Shown here one piece after another: positions 39,892 to 49,537 of a stretch of 64,000 nucleotides of DNA. The translations under genes were made by a program, and so were the position numbers. Numbering within the stretch: the first letter of the stretch is position 1; each line of letters opens with the position of its first letter. The notes below the pieces were generated by a model. It ran no database searches and was not told where the DNA came from. It saw only the letters and a program-made list of their open reading frames with translations. The DNA comes from an uncultured bacterium. Its GTDB lineage: Bacteria; Acidobacteriota; Thermoanaerobaculia; Thermoanaerobaculales; Thermoanaerobaculaceae. The stretch covers positions 40,532 to 104,531 of the forward strand of contig CALEVZ010000017.1 of assembly GCA_937924755.1 (NCBI GenBank), read 5' to 3'.

Positions 39892-40116
39892 GCGGGATGC
39901 ACCGGCGGGTGCGACCGGTGGAACGGGGCAGGTGCATCCGAAGGGGCTGTCGAAAAGTGACCAGGGCAATCGAGCGAGGGGGGGCGTGGACGGCGATGCG
40001 AGGCTGTGTCGATGGTGTGACCAGCCTCCCGCGCCACGGAGGGTCCCCTTTTCGCCAGCAAGAGGAGAGCAGGAGCCGAGACCGAATCCCTCGTCCATAT
40101 CGGGAAAGGAGCTGCC

Positions 40117-41310
40117 ATGAGTGAGAAGAAGAGAGAAACGCCGCTACTCGACGAGCTCGAGAAGGGGCCCTGGCCGAGCTTCGTGAGGGAGCTCAAGAAG
40201 AGCGCCGACACGCCGGTGATCCAGGACCTTCTCGGGCAGCTGGAGCGGTCCTACGAGGAGCACCTCGGGCACTGGAAACACGGCGGCATCGTCGGTGTGA
40301 TGGGGTACGGCGGTGGCGTGATCGGCCGTTACTCGGACCTCCCCGAGGAGTTTCCCCACATCGCCCATTTCCACACCATGCGCGTCAATCAGCCGGCGGG
40401 GTGGTTTTACACCTCCGACGCGCTGCGCAAGATCTGCGATATCTGGGAAGCGCACGGCTCCGGGATCACCAACATGCACGGCTCCACGGGCGACATCATC
40501 CTGCTGGGGACCACCACGGACCAGCTGGAGCCTGTCTTCAGCAAGCTGACCGAGATCGGCTTCGACCTCGGTGGCTCCGGCTCTGACATGCGAACCCCGT
40601 CGGCGTGCTGCGGTCCGGCTCGCTGTGAGTGGGCGTGCTACGACACCCTGGCGGCGGTCTACGACTTCACCCAGAGCTACCAGGACGAGCTCCACCGCCC
40701 GGCCTTCCCCTACAAGTACAAGCTGAAGTTCGCCGGCTGCCCCAATGACTGCGTGGCGTCGGTGGCGCGCGCCGACATGTCTTTTATCGGCACCTGGAAG
40801 GACGACATCCAGATGGATGCCGAGCAGGTGCGACAGTACGCCGCCAGCGGCACCGTCGATATCCAAAAGGACGTGTGCGAGCGCTGCCCCACCCGCTGCA
40901 TGAGCTGGGACGGGACCAACCTCACCATCGACAACAGTGAGTGCGTCAAGTGCATGCACTGCATCAACGTCATGCCCAAGGCGTTGCGCCCGGGCAAGGA
41001 GCGGGGGTGCACGGTGCTGATCGGCGCCAAGGCCCCCATCGTCGGTGGCGCCCTGCTGTCCAGCGTGTTCGTGCCCTTCATCGAGATGGAGCCGCCCTAC
41101 AGCGACCTGAAGGAACTGTTGGAGGCCATCTGGGACCTGTGGTCCGAGCACGGCAAGAACCGCGAGCGCGTGGGTGAGTTCATCCAGCGCGTGGGCCTGG
41201 GCAACTTCCTGGAGCAGATCGGTCTGGAGCCGGTTCCAGAAATGATCGCCCACCCGCGCACCAATCCCTACATCTTCTTCGGCGAAGAGCTGCACGAAAA
41301 GCAGGCTTGA
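40117..41310 (+). CDS. dsrA: Dissimilatory (bi)sulfite reductase alpha subunit
   Basis: [41 protein letters not shown], ferredoxin insertion [11 protein letters not shown]...[18 protein letters not shown]. Confidence 0.98.
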   Translation: MSEKKRETPLLDELEKGPWPSFVRELKKSADTPVIQDLLGQLERSYEEHLGHWKHGGIVGVMGYGGGVIGRYSDLPEEFPHIAHFHTMRVNQPAGWFYTSDALRKICDIWEAHGSGITNMHGSTGDIILLGTTTDQLEPVFSKLTEIGFDLGGSGSDMRTPSACCGPARCEWACYDTLAAVYDFTQSYQDELHRPAFPYKYKLKFAGCPNDCVASVARADMSFIGTWKDDIQMDAEQVRQYAASGTVDIQKDVCERCPTRCMSWDGTNLTIDNSECVKCMHCINVMPKALRPGKERGCTVLIGAKAPIVGGALLSSVFVPFIEMEPPYSDLKELLEAIWDLWSEHGKNRERVGEFIQRVGLGNFLEQIGLEPVPEMIAHPRTNPYIFFGEELHEKQA

Positions 41311-41342
41311 AGTCGCCGCGAGCCAAAGAAGGAGAACAGCGT

Positions 41343-42419
41343 ATGTCAGCCAGTCCCCGGAAAACCGATATCGGGCCTCCTCACTACGAGCAGTTCCTGC
41401 CGCCGATCATCAAGAAGAACTACGGCAAGTGGTTGTACCACGAGAACCCCCGTCCCGGCGTGTTGGTGCACGTCGCCGAGTCGGGTGACAAGCTGTACTC
41501 GGTGAGGGCGGGCACGCCGCGCATCCTCAACGTCAAAACCATTCGCCTCTTCGCCGATCTCGCCGACAAGTACTGCGGCGGTCACCTGCGCTTCACCAGC
41601 CGCAACAACGTGGAGTTCCTGCTCACCGATGAAAGCAAGATCGATGCACTCATCGAGGAGCTCCACGATCTGGGCTTCCCGGTGGGCGGGACGGGCAACG
41701 CCATCTCCGCCATCGTCCACACCCAGGGATGGGTGCACTGCCACTCCGCCGCCACGGACGCCTCCGGCGTGGTCAAGTCGCTGATGGACGAGCTGTATCC
41801 CCACTTCGTCAACATGGACCTGCCGGCCAAGCTGCGCATTGCCTTTGCCTGCTGCCTCAACATGTGCGGCGCGGTGCATTGCTCCGACATCGCCATCCTG
41901 GGGGTGCACACCCGGGTTCCCGAGATCGATCACGCCAACCTGCCCAAGATGTGCGAGCTGCCGACGCTCATCGCCTCCTGCCCGACCGGTGCCATCCGCC
42001 CGGCCACGGTGGACGGTCAGCAGTCCATCCACATCGAAGAGCACTTGTGCATGTACTGTGGCAACTGCTTCACCGTCTGCCCGGCGGTGAAAATCAACAA
42101 CGCCAAAACCGACGGCCTCTCCATCTGGGTAGGCGGCAAGGTCTCCAACGCCCGCACCGAGCCCAAGTTCTCCAAGCTGGTGATTCCGTTCCTGCCCAAC
42201 AACCCGCCGCGGTGGCCGGAAACCGTGGAGGCGGTCAAGCACCTGGTGGAGGTGTACGCCGCCAACGCTCGCAAGTACGAGCGCATGTCCGAATGGGTGG
42301 AGCGCATCGGCTGGCCGCGTTTCTTCAAGCTCACCGGCCTGCCGTTCACCAAGTACCACATTGACGATTTCACGCACGCCGGCGAGACCTACAAGCGCTC
42401 GGCGCAGCTAAAGCACTGA
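41343..42419 (+). CDS. dsrB: Dissimilatory (bi)sulfite reductase beta subunit
   Basis: [89 protein letters not shown]. Confidence 0.98.
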   Translation: MSASPRKTDIGPPHYEQFLPPIIKKNYGKWLYHENPRPGVLVHVAESGDKLYSVRAGTPRILNVKTIRLFADLADKYCGGHLRFTSRNNVEFLLTDESKIDALIEELHDLGFPVGGTGNAISAIVHTQGWVHCHSAATDASGVVKSLMDELYPHFVNMDLPAKLRIAFACCLNMCGAVHCSDIAILGVHTRVPEIDHANLPKMCELPTLIASCPTGAIRPATVDGQQSIHIEEHLCMYCGNCFTVCPAVKINNAKTDGLSIWVGGKVSNARTEPKFSKLVIPFLPNNPPRWPETVEAVKHLVEVYAANARKYERMSEWVERIGWPRFFKLTGLPFTKYHIDDFTHAGETYKRSAQLKH

Positions 42420-42436
42420 CGAGGGGGGGGAAGGTC

Positions 42437-42682
42437 ATGGCCGATCCTGTAAGCGTGGAGGAGGTCGCCGCCGCCATGTTCGACTTGGTCAAGTCGACTT
42501 ATGGCAAGAAGAACCTCAAGGCGATGGACCTCACCAAGGCGATGATCGAGCAGTTTGGCGAAGACCGCTGCGACAAGCAGCTGTGTAAGCAGGCCATTCG
42601 CCAGCTGATCGACTCCGGGAAGTGCACCTACTCCTACGTGGGTGGGAGCTACATCACGCTGCCTCCGGAGGCGGGGAGTTAA
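42437..42682 (+). CDS. dsrD: DsrD
   Basis: Small winged-helix protein FDLVKSTYGKKNLKAMDLTKAMIEQFGEDRCDKQLCKQAIRQLIDSGKCTYSYVGGSYITLP directly after dsrB. Confidence 0.95.
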   Translation: MADPVSVEEVAAAMFDLVKSTYGKKNLKAMDLTKAMIEQFGEDRCDKQLCKQAIRQLIDSGKCTYSYVGGSYITLPPEAGS

Positions 42683-42763
42683 CGGTCTGTGCTGCCGTCC
42701 CTGGGGCCGGCGGTTGCTGGCCCCAGGGCGCAGCCGACGCTGAAAGAAAGTGGAGGTGTGTCC

Positions 42764-43201
42764 ATGTCGGAAGCCAAGGGAGCAAACCGGTCGACGGCCA
42801 TGGTCGAACTGCTGGAGAAGTGGCAGGCGATCGAGCGCAAGAGCATCGAACAGTGCTCGGAGATCATGTCACGCACCCAGAATCCGCTGGTGCGACAGGT
42901 GATGGAGATCATCCGCAACGACTCCGGGCAGCATCATCGGGTGCAGCAGTTCCTCATCGACACCCTGACCAAGCAGGCCGCCTCCCTGACGCCGGAGGAG
43001 CTGGCGGAGATCTGGGACAAGATCGAGGAGCACATTGCCCTCGAGCGGGAAACCGTGGAACTGGCCAAGGAGCTCAAGAAGAAGGCCTTCTCGGTGGTCC
43101 ACAAGGTCATCCTGGAGTATCTGTTGATCGACGAGGAGAAACACGATCGCCTGCTCGATGAGCTGGAGCAGTTCAAAAAGGGGATGTACCCGTACGCGTA
43201 G
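42764..43201 (+). CDS. Ferritin/rubrerythrin-like four-helix protein
   Basis: AIERKSIEQCSEIM, NDSGQHHRVQQFLIDTLT, EEHIALERETVELAKEL, LIDEEKHDRLLDEL: spacing of ferritin-like metal ligands, only the last ExxH canonical. Confidence 0.65.
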   Translation: MSEAKGANRSTAMVELLEKWQAIERKSIEQCSEIMSRTQNPLVRQVMEIIRNDSGQHHRVQQFLIDTLTKQAASLTPEELAEIWDKIEEHIALERETVELAKELKKKAFSVVHKVILEYLLIDEEKHDRLLDELEQFKKGMYPYA

Positions 43202-43232
43202 CCTGCGTCGATAGGAACGGGAGGCGGTACTC

Positions 43233-44960
43233 ATGGGTTTGCTCAAGAAGAAGGATGACGTCAAAAAGCCGGCGTTTGCTTTTGCCTCCAAGGGATCCGG
43301 CGGTCAGCTTTCGCCGTTGCGGCCGGTGCAGCAGGAGAAACTGCCTCCATGCACGGACCATTGCCCCAGCGGCAACGACATCCGCGGTTGGCTGACGACC
43401 ATCGCCCTGCGGGAAAAACTGGGTTTGACCCTCGAACAGGCGTTGACCAAGGCCTGGTATTTGGAGGTCGAGACCAACCCCTTCCCGGCGATCATGGGGC
43501 GGGTCTGCCCTCACCCTTGCGAGAGGCACTGCAACCGTAAGGAGAAGGACGGGGCAGTGGCGATCAACTCGGTAGAGCGGGTGATCGGCGACTGGGGTAT
43601 CCAGCAGAACCTGCCCCTCCCAAGGCTGGACGAGGGGGGACCGTTCGCCGAGCGCATCGCCGTCATCGGGGCCGGTCCGGCCGGTCTGTCATGCGCCTAT
43701 CAGCTCGCCCGCCGCGGCTACGGCGTGTCCGTGTTCGAGTCGCTGCCGGCAGTGGGCGGCATGCTGCGCTACGGCATCCCCCAGTACCGCCTGCCCCGCC
43801 ACATCATCGACGCCGAGGTCAAGAAGATTGAGGATCTTGGCGTGGAAATCCGGTGCGGGGTGACGGTGGGCAAGGATGTCTCCTTCGCCGAGCTGCGCCG
43901 TGACTTCCAGGCCATTTTTGTTGCCATCGGTGCCCACCAGGGCAAGAACCTGGGGGTGCCGGGCGAGGACGGCCCGGGTCTGTGGACAGGTACCGAGTTC
44001 CTGAACCACGTCAACGCCGGCAAGCGCGTGGAGGTGGGGCCCAACGTGGTGGTGATCGGGGGTGGCGACACCGCCATCGACGCAGCGCGAGTGTCCAAGC
44101 GGGTGACCATGGACTCGGCGGCGGTTTCCAAGCGCCTGGGCGCTGAAGTCACCATCCTGTACCGCCGCACCCGGGCGGAGATGCCGGCCATCGAGCGGGA
44201 GATTGAGGAGGCATTGGAGGAGGGGATTCGCATCGAGTACTTGGCGGCGCCGGTGGAGATTTTGCGCAACGACGATGGGTCGGTGCGGGCCATGAAGGTG
44301 CAGCGGATGACCCTGGGGGAACCCGACTCCTCTGGGCGGCGGCGCCCGGTGCCCATCCCCGGCGACGTCTACGAGTTGCCGGTAGACACCATCATCACGG
44401 CGGTCAGCCAGCAGCCTGACCTGGCGAGGTTGGGGAGCGAGGAGCTGGGCAAGGACTGGCTCTCCTGCGACGAGTGGGGCCGTACGGGGGTCGAGGGGGT
44501 GTGGACGGGCGGCGACAACATCGGCCTTGGGCTCGCCACCATTTCCATCGGCCAGGGGGCAAAGGCGGCGCAGGCCATCGCGGCCTCGCTGCGCGGCGGA
44601 CAGCCGAAAGCCGCCCCGGCCAGGCCCAAGGTGGGACCCGAAAGGATCAAGATGGCGTGGTACCCCGACAAGCCCAGAGCGGAGCGGGCCATTCGCCCCG
44701 CCGCCGAACGCCTGGCCAAGCCGCTGGAAGAGATCGATCTGGGTATCACCCGGGAGCAGGCGCTGGAGGAGGTTACCCGCTGCTTTTCGTGCGGCAAGTG
44801 TTTTGCCTGCGAGAACTGCTGGATGTACTGCCAGAACAATTGCTTCACAAAGATTGCGGATCCCCACTTGGGCGAGTTCTACAAAGTCAAGCTGGAACTG
44901 TGCGACGGCTGCAAGAAGTGCGCCGAGGAGTGTCCCTGCGGCTTTCTGGATCTGGTCTGA
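43233..44960 (+). CDS. dsrL: DsrL-type NAD(P)H:acceptor oxidoreductase (GltD-like with C-terminal ferredoxin)
   Basis: CTDHCPSGNDIRGWL, IAVIGAGPAGLSCAYQLARRGYGVSVFE, VVVIGGGDTAIDAARVSKR, C-terminal RCFSCGKCFACENCWMYCQNNC...CDGCKKCAEECPCG. Confidence 0.92.
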   Translation: MGLLKKKDDVKKPAFAFASKGSGGQLSPLRPVQQEKLPPCTDHCPSGNDIRGWLTTIALREKLGLTLEQALTKAWYLEVETNPFPAIMGRVCPHPCERHCNRKEKDGAVAINSVERVIGDWGIQQNLPLPRLDEGGPFAERIAVIGAGPAGLSCAYQLARRGYGVSVFESLPAVGGMLRYGIPQYRLPRHIIDAEVKKIEDLGVEIRCGVTVGKDVSFAELRRDFQAIFVAIGAHQGKNLGVPGEDGPGLWTGTEFLNHVNAGKRVEVGPNVVVIGGGDTAIDAARVSKRVTMDSAAVSKRLGAEVTILYRRTRAEMPAIEREIEEALEEGIRIEYLAAPVEILRNDDGSVRAMKVQRMTLGEPDSSGRRRPVPIPGDVYELPVDTIITAVSQQPDLARLGSEELGKDWLSCDEWGRTGVEGVWTGGDNIGLGLATISIGQGAKAAQAIAASLRGGQPKAAPARPKVGPERIKMAWYPDKPRAERAIRPAAERLAKPLEEIDLGITREQALEEVTRCFSCGKCFACENCWMYCQNNCFTKIADPHLGEFYKVKLELCDGCKKCAEECPCGFLDLV

Positions 44961-44976
44961 GGATGGAGAGGTACCT

Positions 44977-46380
44977 GTGCGGCTTTCCACGCCCCGCGTG
45001 ACCATTGCCGGCCTGGCGGGAGACAGCGGCAAAACGCTGGTCTCCCTTGGGCTGGTGCGGGTGCTGAGCGAAGAGGGGCTGCGGGTGGTCCCCTTCAAGA
45101 AGGGACCGGACTATATCGACGCGGCCTGGCTCGGCGTCGCCGCCTCCTGCCCTGGCCGCAACCTGGATACCTTCCTCATGAACGCGGCGGGGCTGGGGCG
45201 GGCCCTCGCCCCGGCTCAGCAGGCGGACGTGATCGTCATCGAGGGCAACCGCGGATTGTACGACGGGCTGGATGCGGAGGGCACGCACTCCACCGCCGCC
45301 CTGGCGTCGCGGCTGGCCTCGCCGGTGGTGCTGGTGGTGGACGTCAGCAAGGCGACGCGGACCATCGCGGCGCTGGTGCTGGGCTGCCGGGTATTCGACC
45401 CGGACGTGGATCTGGCCGGGGTGATCCTCAACCGGGTGGGCACCGGCCGGCAGGAGTCTCTGATTCGCCGGGCTGTCGAGGAGGGGGCCGGCGTGCCGGT
45501 CCTCGGCGCCCTGCCGCGGCTTTCCGTTGGCGGCGACCCGCTGCCGGGCCGACACCTGGGCCTGGTCACCGCCGCCGAGCGACCGGAGCGGGACGAGGCG
45601 GTGCGGCTCACCGCCCGAGCCGTCAGGGATCACGTGGATGTGTCGCAGGTGCTAGCGATCGCCCGGGCCGCCGCGGTTGTGGACTTGCCGCAGCAGGTCA
45701 TGCCCCGGCGCGGATCAGCGGTGCGGTTGGCGGTGCTGCGGGACGAGGCCTTCAGCTTCTATTACCCGGAAAATCTGGAAGCGCTCGCGGCGGCGGGGGC
45801 CGAAGTAGTGTTCGTGTCGCCCTTGCGCGAGCCGGGGCTGCCCGATGTGGACGCAGTGGTTATCGGCGGCGGTTTTCCGGAGGTGTACGCCGAACGGCTG
45901 GCGGCCAACCAGATGTTCTTGACGTCGCTTTGGCGGGCGGCGGGCCAAGGGCTCCCCATGTATGCCGAGTGTGGTGGTTTGATGCTGCTGGCGCGCACCC
46001 TCAAGGTGGGCGAGCGCACTTTCCCCATGGCGGGGGTGCTGGACCTCGTGGTGGAGCAGCGCGCTAGGCCCCAGGGCCACGGTTACGTCGAGGGTCGGGT
46101 GACGGGCGACAACCCCTTCTTCCCCCCCGGTACAGCGTTGCGCGGGCATGAATTCCATTACTCCACGGTGACCGGCGGTGCCGACGCGGAGCGGTCGGTG
46201 ATGACGCTGGAGCGGGGGGTGGGCATCGGCGGGCAGCGGGATGGGGTGGTGCGGGGCAGCGTCTGGGCCTCCTATACCCATCTGCACGCCCTTTCCTTGC
46301 CCCAGTGGGCAGAGGCGGTGACCGGGGCGGCGCGCCGGTTTGCCGCCTCGAGATGTGACCTCGAGCCGGCATGGGCGTGA
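44977..46380 (+). CDS. dsrN: DsrN / cobyrinate a,c-diamide synthase-like (putative siroheme amidase)
   Basis: VTIAGLAGDSGKTLVSLGLVRVL, KKGPDYIDAAWLGVAA, EGNRGLYDG, YAECGGLMLLAR (class I amidotransferase); located in the dsr cluster. Confidence 0.9.
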   Translation: MRLSTPRVTIAGLAGDSGKTLVSLGLVRVLSEEGLRVVPFKKGPDYIDAAWLGVAASCPGRNLDTFLMNAAGLGRALAPAQQADVIVIEGNRGLYDGLDAEGTHSTAALASRLASPVVLVVDVSKATRTIAALVLGCRVFDPDVDLAGVILNRVGTGRQESLIRRAVEEGAGVPVLGALPRLSVGGDPLPGRHLGLVTAAERPERDEAVRLTARAVRDHVDVSQVLAIARAAAVVDLPQQVMPRRGSAVRLAVLRDEAFSFYYPENLEALAAAGAEVVFVSPLREPGLPDVDAVVIGGGFPEVYAERLAANQMFLTSLWRAAGQGLPMYAECGGLMLLARTLKVGERTFPMAGVLDLVVEQRARPQGHGYVEGRVTGDNPFFPPGTALRGHEFHYSTVTGGADAERSVMTLERGVGIGGQRDGVVRGSVWASYTHLHALSLPQWAEAVTGAARRFAASRCDLEPAWA

Positions 46381-46859
46381 GGGAGGCAGTGGTGGAGCAG
46401 CTGCGCCGCGGGGAGTGTGTCGAGCTGGCCGGTCAGGCCGCTGCCAGCCCGCGCGTTTTGCGCGCCTTGCTCGGCCGCCTGTGGGCTGACGAGGCGAGGA
46501 TGCGTGTGGCAGCGGCGATCACCCTGGGGGAGCTGGCGACGCGACGGCCGGACATGGGGGTCGAGCTGGTACGGCGTTTCCTTTGGGCGTTGAACGACGA
46601 ATCGGGCACCAACGGTGGAGCGGTGCTACCGGCCTTGGCGGCCATGGCCAGGAGCGCGCCGGCGGTGGTGGGCCCTTTCGCCGGCGCGCTGGTGGCGCAC
46701 CTGGATGATGAAGGTTTGCGTGGACAGCTCATCGAGGTGCTGACGGTTTTGCACGAGAGAGATTCCAGGTGGACCGCACCCCACGCCGCGGAGCTGTCGC
46801 GCCGGGGTGTCAACCTGAGCGATGGACTTCCCCCGGGGGGAGAGGAGGTCGAAGGGTGA
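46371..46859 (+). CDS. HEAT-repeat-like protein
   Basis: LLGRLWADEARMRVAAAITLGELATRRPDMGVELVRRFLWALNDESGTNGGAVLPALAAMARSAP; overlaps dsrN stop. Confidence 0.65.
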   Translation: MGVREAVVEQLRRGECVELAGQAAASPRVLRALLGRLWADEARMRVAAAITLGELATRRPDMGVELVRRFLWALNDESGTNGGAVLPALAAMARSAPAVVGPFAGALVAHLDDEGLRGQLIEVLTVLHERDSRWTAPHAAELSRRGVNLSDGLPPGGEEVEG

Positions 46860-47419
46860 ACGAGCGCGGCCCGCGCAAGCGCATCGAGCAGTGGCAGGAG
46901 TACCTCTCAATGCACCCGGCCTCGGCGGTGGGGCATTTCAACCTGGCGCTGGCCTACACCGACCTGGGCCTGGTGGGGCGCGCCGAGGAGCTGTACCGCA
47001 AGGCCCTGGAGCTGGACGACAGCCTGGTGGAGGCATGGGTCAACCTCGGCGGGGTGCTGCTTTTGAAGTGGGATTTCGCGGGTTGCCTGAAGGCCAACCA
47101 GGAGGCGGTGGCCCGCCAGGATGACTGCGTGCTCGCCCACTACAACATGGGGCAGGCCTACCTCTACTTGGGGGATGCCGAGGGAGTGGTGCGGTGCTAC
47201 CGCCGGGTGTTGGAGCTCGAGCCGCGGCACCCCGCCGGGCACTACTACCTGGCCGTGGGGCTTTTGGCTACCGGACACGTCGACCAGGCCCGTCGCGCGG
47301 CGGCCACCGCCATAAAGCTGGGGCACCGTCCGTCGCCCGAGTTCTTGCGCTCCTTGGAGAAGGCTTCACAGGAACCCCGCTCAGGCGGCGGAGTTCCGGT
47401 CCTGGAAATCGGAGGATAA
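46856..47419 (+). CDS. Tetratricopeptide-repeat protein
   Basis: AVGHFNLALAYTDLGLVGRAEELYRKALELDDSLVEAWVNLGGVLL...AHYNMGQAYLYLGDAEGVVRCYRRVLELEP; GTGA overlap with the upstream gene. Confidence 0.88.
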   Translation: MNERGPRKRIEQWQEYLSMHPASAVGHFNLALAYTDLGLVGRAEELYRKALELDDSLVEAWVNLGGVLLLKWDFAGCLKANQEAVARQDDCVLAHYNMGQAYLYLGDAEGVVRCYRRVLELEPRHPAGHYYLAVGLLATGHVDQARRAAATAIKLGHRPSPEFLRSLEKASQEPRSGGGVPVLEIGG

Positions 47420-47437
47420 GGGGCCACAGGCGGCCCC
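47420..47437 (+). other. Hairpin GGGGCC-ACAGGC-GGCCCC immediately before dsrC
   Basis: Perfect 6-bp stem beginning right after the TPR-gene stop. Confidence 0.4.
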
Positions 47438-47470
47438 TCGGAAGAACGCGAAAGCGTAAGGAGGAAAGAA

Positions 47471-47788
47471 ATGGCGATCTTCACTCACGGCAACATCTCT
47501 CTCGAAGTGGATGAGGACGGCTTCATCCAGGACCCCGAGCAGTGGAACGAAGAAGTTGCCAAGGCGCTGGCCACGACCGAGGGCGTCAGCGAATTGACCG
47601 AGAGCCACTGGAAAGTGGTGCACTACCTGCGCAAGTACTTCCTGGAGTTCGGGGTGGCGCCGATGATCCGCAAGCTCTGCAAGGAGACCGGGTTCACCCT
47701 GAAGGAGATCTACGAGCTGTTCCCCTCGGGTCCGGCCAAGGGCGCCTGCAAGGTTGCCGGGCTGCCCAAGCCCACCGGCTGCGTCTGA
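47471..47788 (+). CDS. dsrC: DsrC sulfur-carrier protein
   Basis: DEDGFIQDPEQWNEEVAKALA...KYFLEFGVAPMIRKLCKETGFTLKEIYELFPSGPAKGACKVAGLPKPTGCV; both C-terminal Cys (C-x10-C) present. Confidence 0.98.
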   Translation: MAIFTHGNISLEVDEDGFIQDPEQWNEEVAKALATTEGVSELTESHWKVVHYLRKYFLEFGVAPMIRKLCKETGFTLKEIYELFPSGPAKGACKVAGLPKPTGCV

Positions 47789-47801
47789 TCCGGCGGCGGG
47801 A

Positions 47802-47840
47802 ATCGACCCGGGGGTCACGGGGTCCCGGGTCGATCGACCC
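47802..47840. other. Nested inverted repeats downstream of dsrC
   Basis: ATCGACCCGGG (47802-47812) pairs perfectly with CCCGGGTCGAT (47824-47834), which overlaps the 14-bp palindrome GGGTCGATCGACCC (47827-47840). Confidence 0.6.
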
Positions 47841-48002
47841 GCGCGGTGAAGGCTGGCGCGGACGAGGAGAGCGACGGTGCCGCGAGGTCGAGTCGCCACA
47901 CCCGCAAGATTTCCCTGGCTCCACGCCGGGTTGAGCGAGGAGGGTCGCGATGGGGAGGCAGATGGTGCTGGCCGTACCATGGCCGGTGCCGGGGGGAGGC
48001 CA

Positions 48003-48542
48003 GTGACGAAGCTGGGCACATGGCTTCAGCAACGGCGGGCCAGCGTTCTGGAGCGCTGGTTCGAGCTGGTGATCGCCACCTATCCACCGGAGAGCGCGGC
48101 GTTTCTGCGCGGCGAGAGGGACCGCTTCGCCAACCCCATCGGCTCCACCCTGCGGCGCGAACTACCAGCGCTTTTCGATGCCGTTTTCGGCGAGGGAGAC
48201 GGGGAGGAGGCGCGCCGGGCTGTGGCGGCGGTGATTCGGCTGCGTGCCGTGCAGCAGCTTTCCCCCGCCGCGGCGGTCAGCTTCGTGCCCCTGCTGAAGC
48301 GGGCCATCAGCCAGGAGCTGGGGGCGGAAGAGGGCGCGAGGGCGGCAGAACTCCTAACTCTTCACGCGCAAATTGACGAACTGACGCTGGCGGCGGTGAA
48401 CGAGCTGGTGGAGTGCCGCGAGCAGGTGTACCGACTCAAGGCCCAGGAGGCGCGGGCGCAGGTGCATTCGCTGCTGCGCCGCGCCGGCATGTTGGTCGAG
48501 GCCGGAGTCACAGACGACGGGAAAGGAGGTGGAGGGGAATGA
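48003..48542 (+). CDS. RsbRD N-terminal-domain-like protein
   Basis: LGTWLQQRRASVLERWFELVIATYPPESAAFLRGERDRFANPIGSTLRRELPALFDAVFG; ATGA overlap with dsrM. Confidence 0.7.
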   Translation: MTKLGTWLQQRRASVLERWFELVIATYPPESAAFLRGERDRFANPIGSTLRRELPALFDAVFGEGDGEEARRAVAAVIRLRAVQQLSPAAAVSFVPLLKRAISQELGAEEGARAAELLTLHAQIDELTLAAVNELVECREQVYRLKAQEARAQVHSLLRRAGMLVEAGVTDDGKGGGGE

Positions 48543-49531
48543 GTTTCATCTGGTCCCTCGTGATCTTCTCGGGGCTGGTCGCGCTCGTCCTCCTCGGCGT
48601 CGAGGGGGCGAAGCTGGAGGGGCTGTTCGGAATCTGGCTTCCCTACGCGGCGGTGGGCATCTTCGTCGGTGGCCTCATCGCCCGCGTGGTCAACTGGGGG
48701 AGGAGCCCGGTGCCGTTTCGCATTCCCACCACCTGTGGCCAGCAAAAGTCGCTTCCCTTCATTCGCCACGCCCGCCTCGACAACCCCGCCACCGGGCTGG
48801 GCGCGGCGGCGCGGGTGGCGCTGGAGGTGCTGACGTTTCGCTCGCTCTTCCGCAACACCAAGGCGCAGTTGACGCAGGACAGGCGACTCGTGTACGGCTC
48901 CGAAAAGTACCTGTGGGCGGGGGCGCTGGCGTTTCACTGGGCGTTTCTGGTCATTCTGGTGCGGCACTATCGGTTCTTCGCCGAGCCGGTGCCGGTGGTG
49001 ATCGGCTGGATTCAGGGGCTCGACGGGTTCTTCGAGGTGGGGTTGCCGGTGATTTACGCCACCGACGTGGTGATCCTTGCCGCCCTGGGCTACTTGCTGG
49101 GCCGCCGGCTGGCGGACGCCCGCCTGCGGTACTTCTCCATGGCCGCCGACTACTTCCCCCTCTTCCTGCTCCTCGGGGTGGCGGGCAGCGGCGTGCTGCT
49201 CCGCTACGTGTGGAAGACCGACATCACCCGGGTGAAGGAGCTGGCGGTGGGGCTGGCGAGTTTCCGGCCGGTGCTGCCCGAGGGGCTGGGCGCCATGTTT
49301 TACGTCCACCTCTTCCTCGTGTGCGCCCTGCTCGCCTACTTCCCGTTCTCCAAGTTGACGCACATGGCGGGGGTGTTCCTGTCGCCCACCCGCAACCTCG
49401 CCAACTCCAATCGAGCCCGCCGCCACATCAATCCGTGGAACCCCCCCATCGTCGGGCACACCTACGCCGAGTGGGAGGAGGAGTTCCGCGACAAGATCAA
49501 GGCGGCTGGCATTCCGCTGGATCGGGAGTGA
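48539..49531 (+). CDS. dsrM: DsrM membrane cytochrome b subunit
   Basis: Polytopic membrane protein with RHYRFFAEPVP, YFPFSKLTHMAGVFLSPTRNLANSNRARRHINPWN; precedes dsrK. Confidence 0.93.
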   Translation: MSFIWSLVIFSGLVALVLLGVEGAKLEGLFGIWLPYAAVGIFVGGLIARVVNWGRSPVPFRIPTTCGQQKSLPFIRHARLDNPATGLGAAARVALEVLTFRSLFRNTKAQLTQDRRLVYGSEKYLWAGALAFHWAFLVILVRHYRFFAEPVPVVIGWIQGLDGFFEVGLPVIYATDVVILAALGYLLGRRLADARLRYFSMAADYFPLFLLLGVAGSGVLLRYVWKTDITRVKELAVGLASFRPVLPEGLGAMFYVHLFLVCALLAYFPFSKLTHMAGVFLSPTRNLANSNRARRHINPWNPPIVGHTYAEWEEEFRDKIKAAGIPLDRE

Positions 49532-49537
49532 GCGACG

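Noticed and set aside
39788-40120. 110-aa ORF in the dsrA leader
   Set aside because: Overlaps the sigma-54 element and dsrA start; low-complexity Arg/Pro-rich, no domain.
47789-47915. tRNA-Leu/Sec-like fragments around the dsrC-dsrM gap (GCGGGTGTGGCG, GGGTCGATTCCC on minus strand)
   Set aside because: T-loops lack a T (GTCGA not GTTCGA), acceptor ends do not pair and no anticodon arm folds; more likely inverted-repeat structure.
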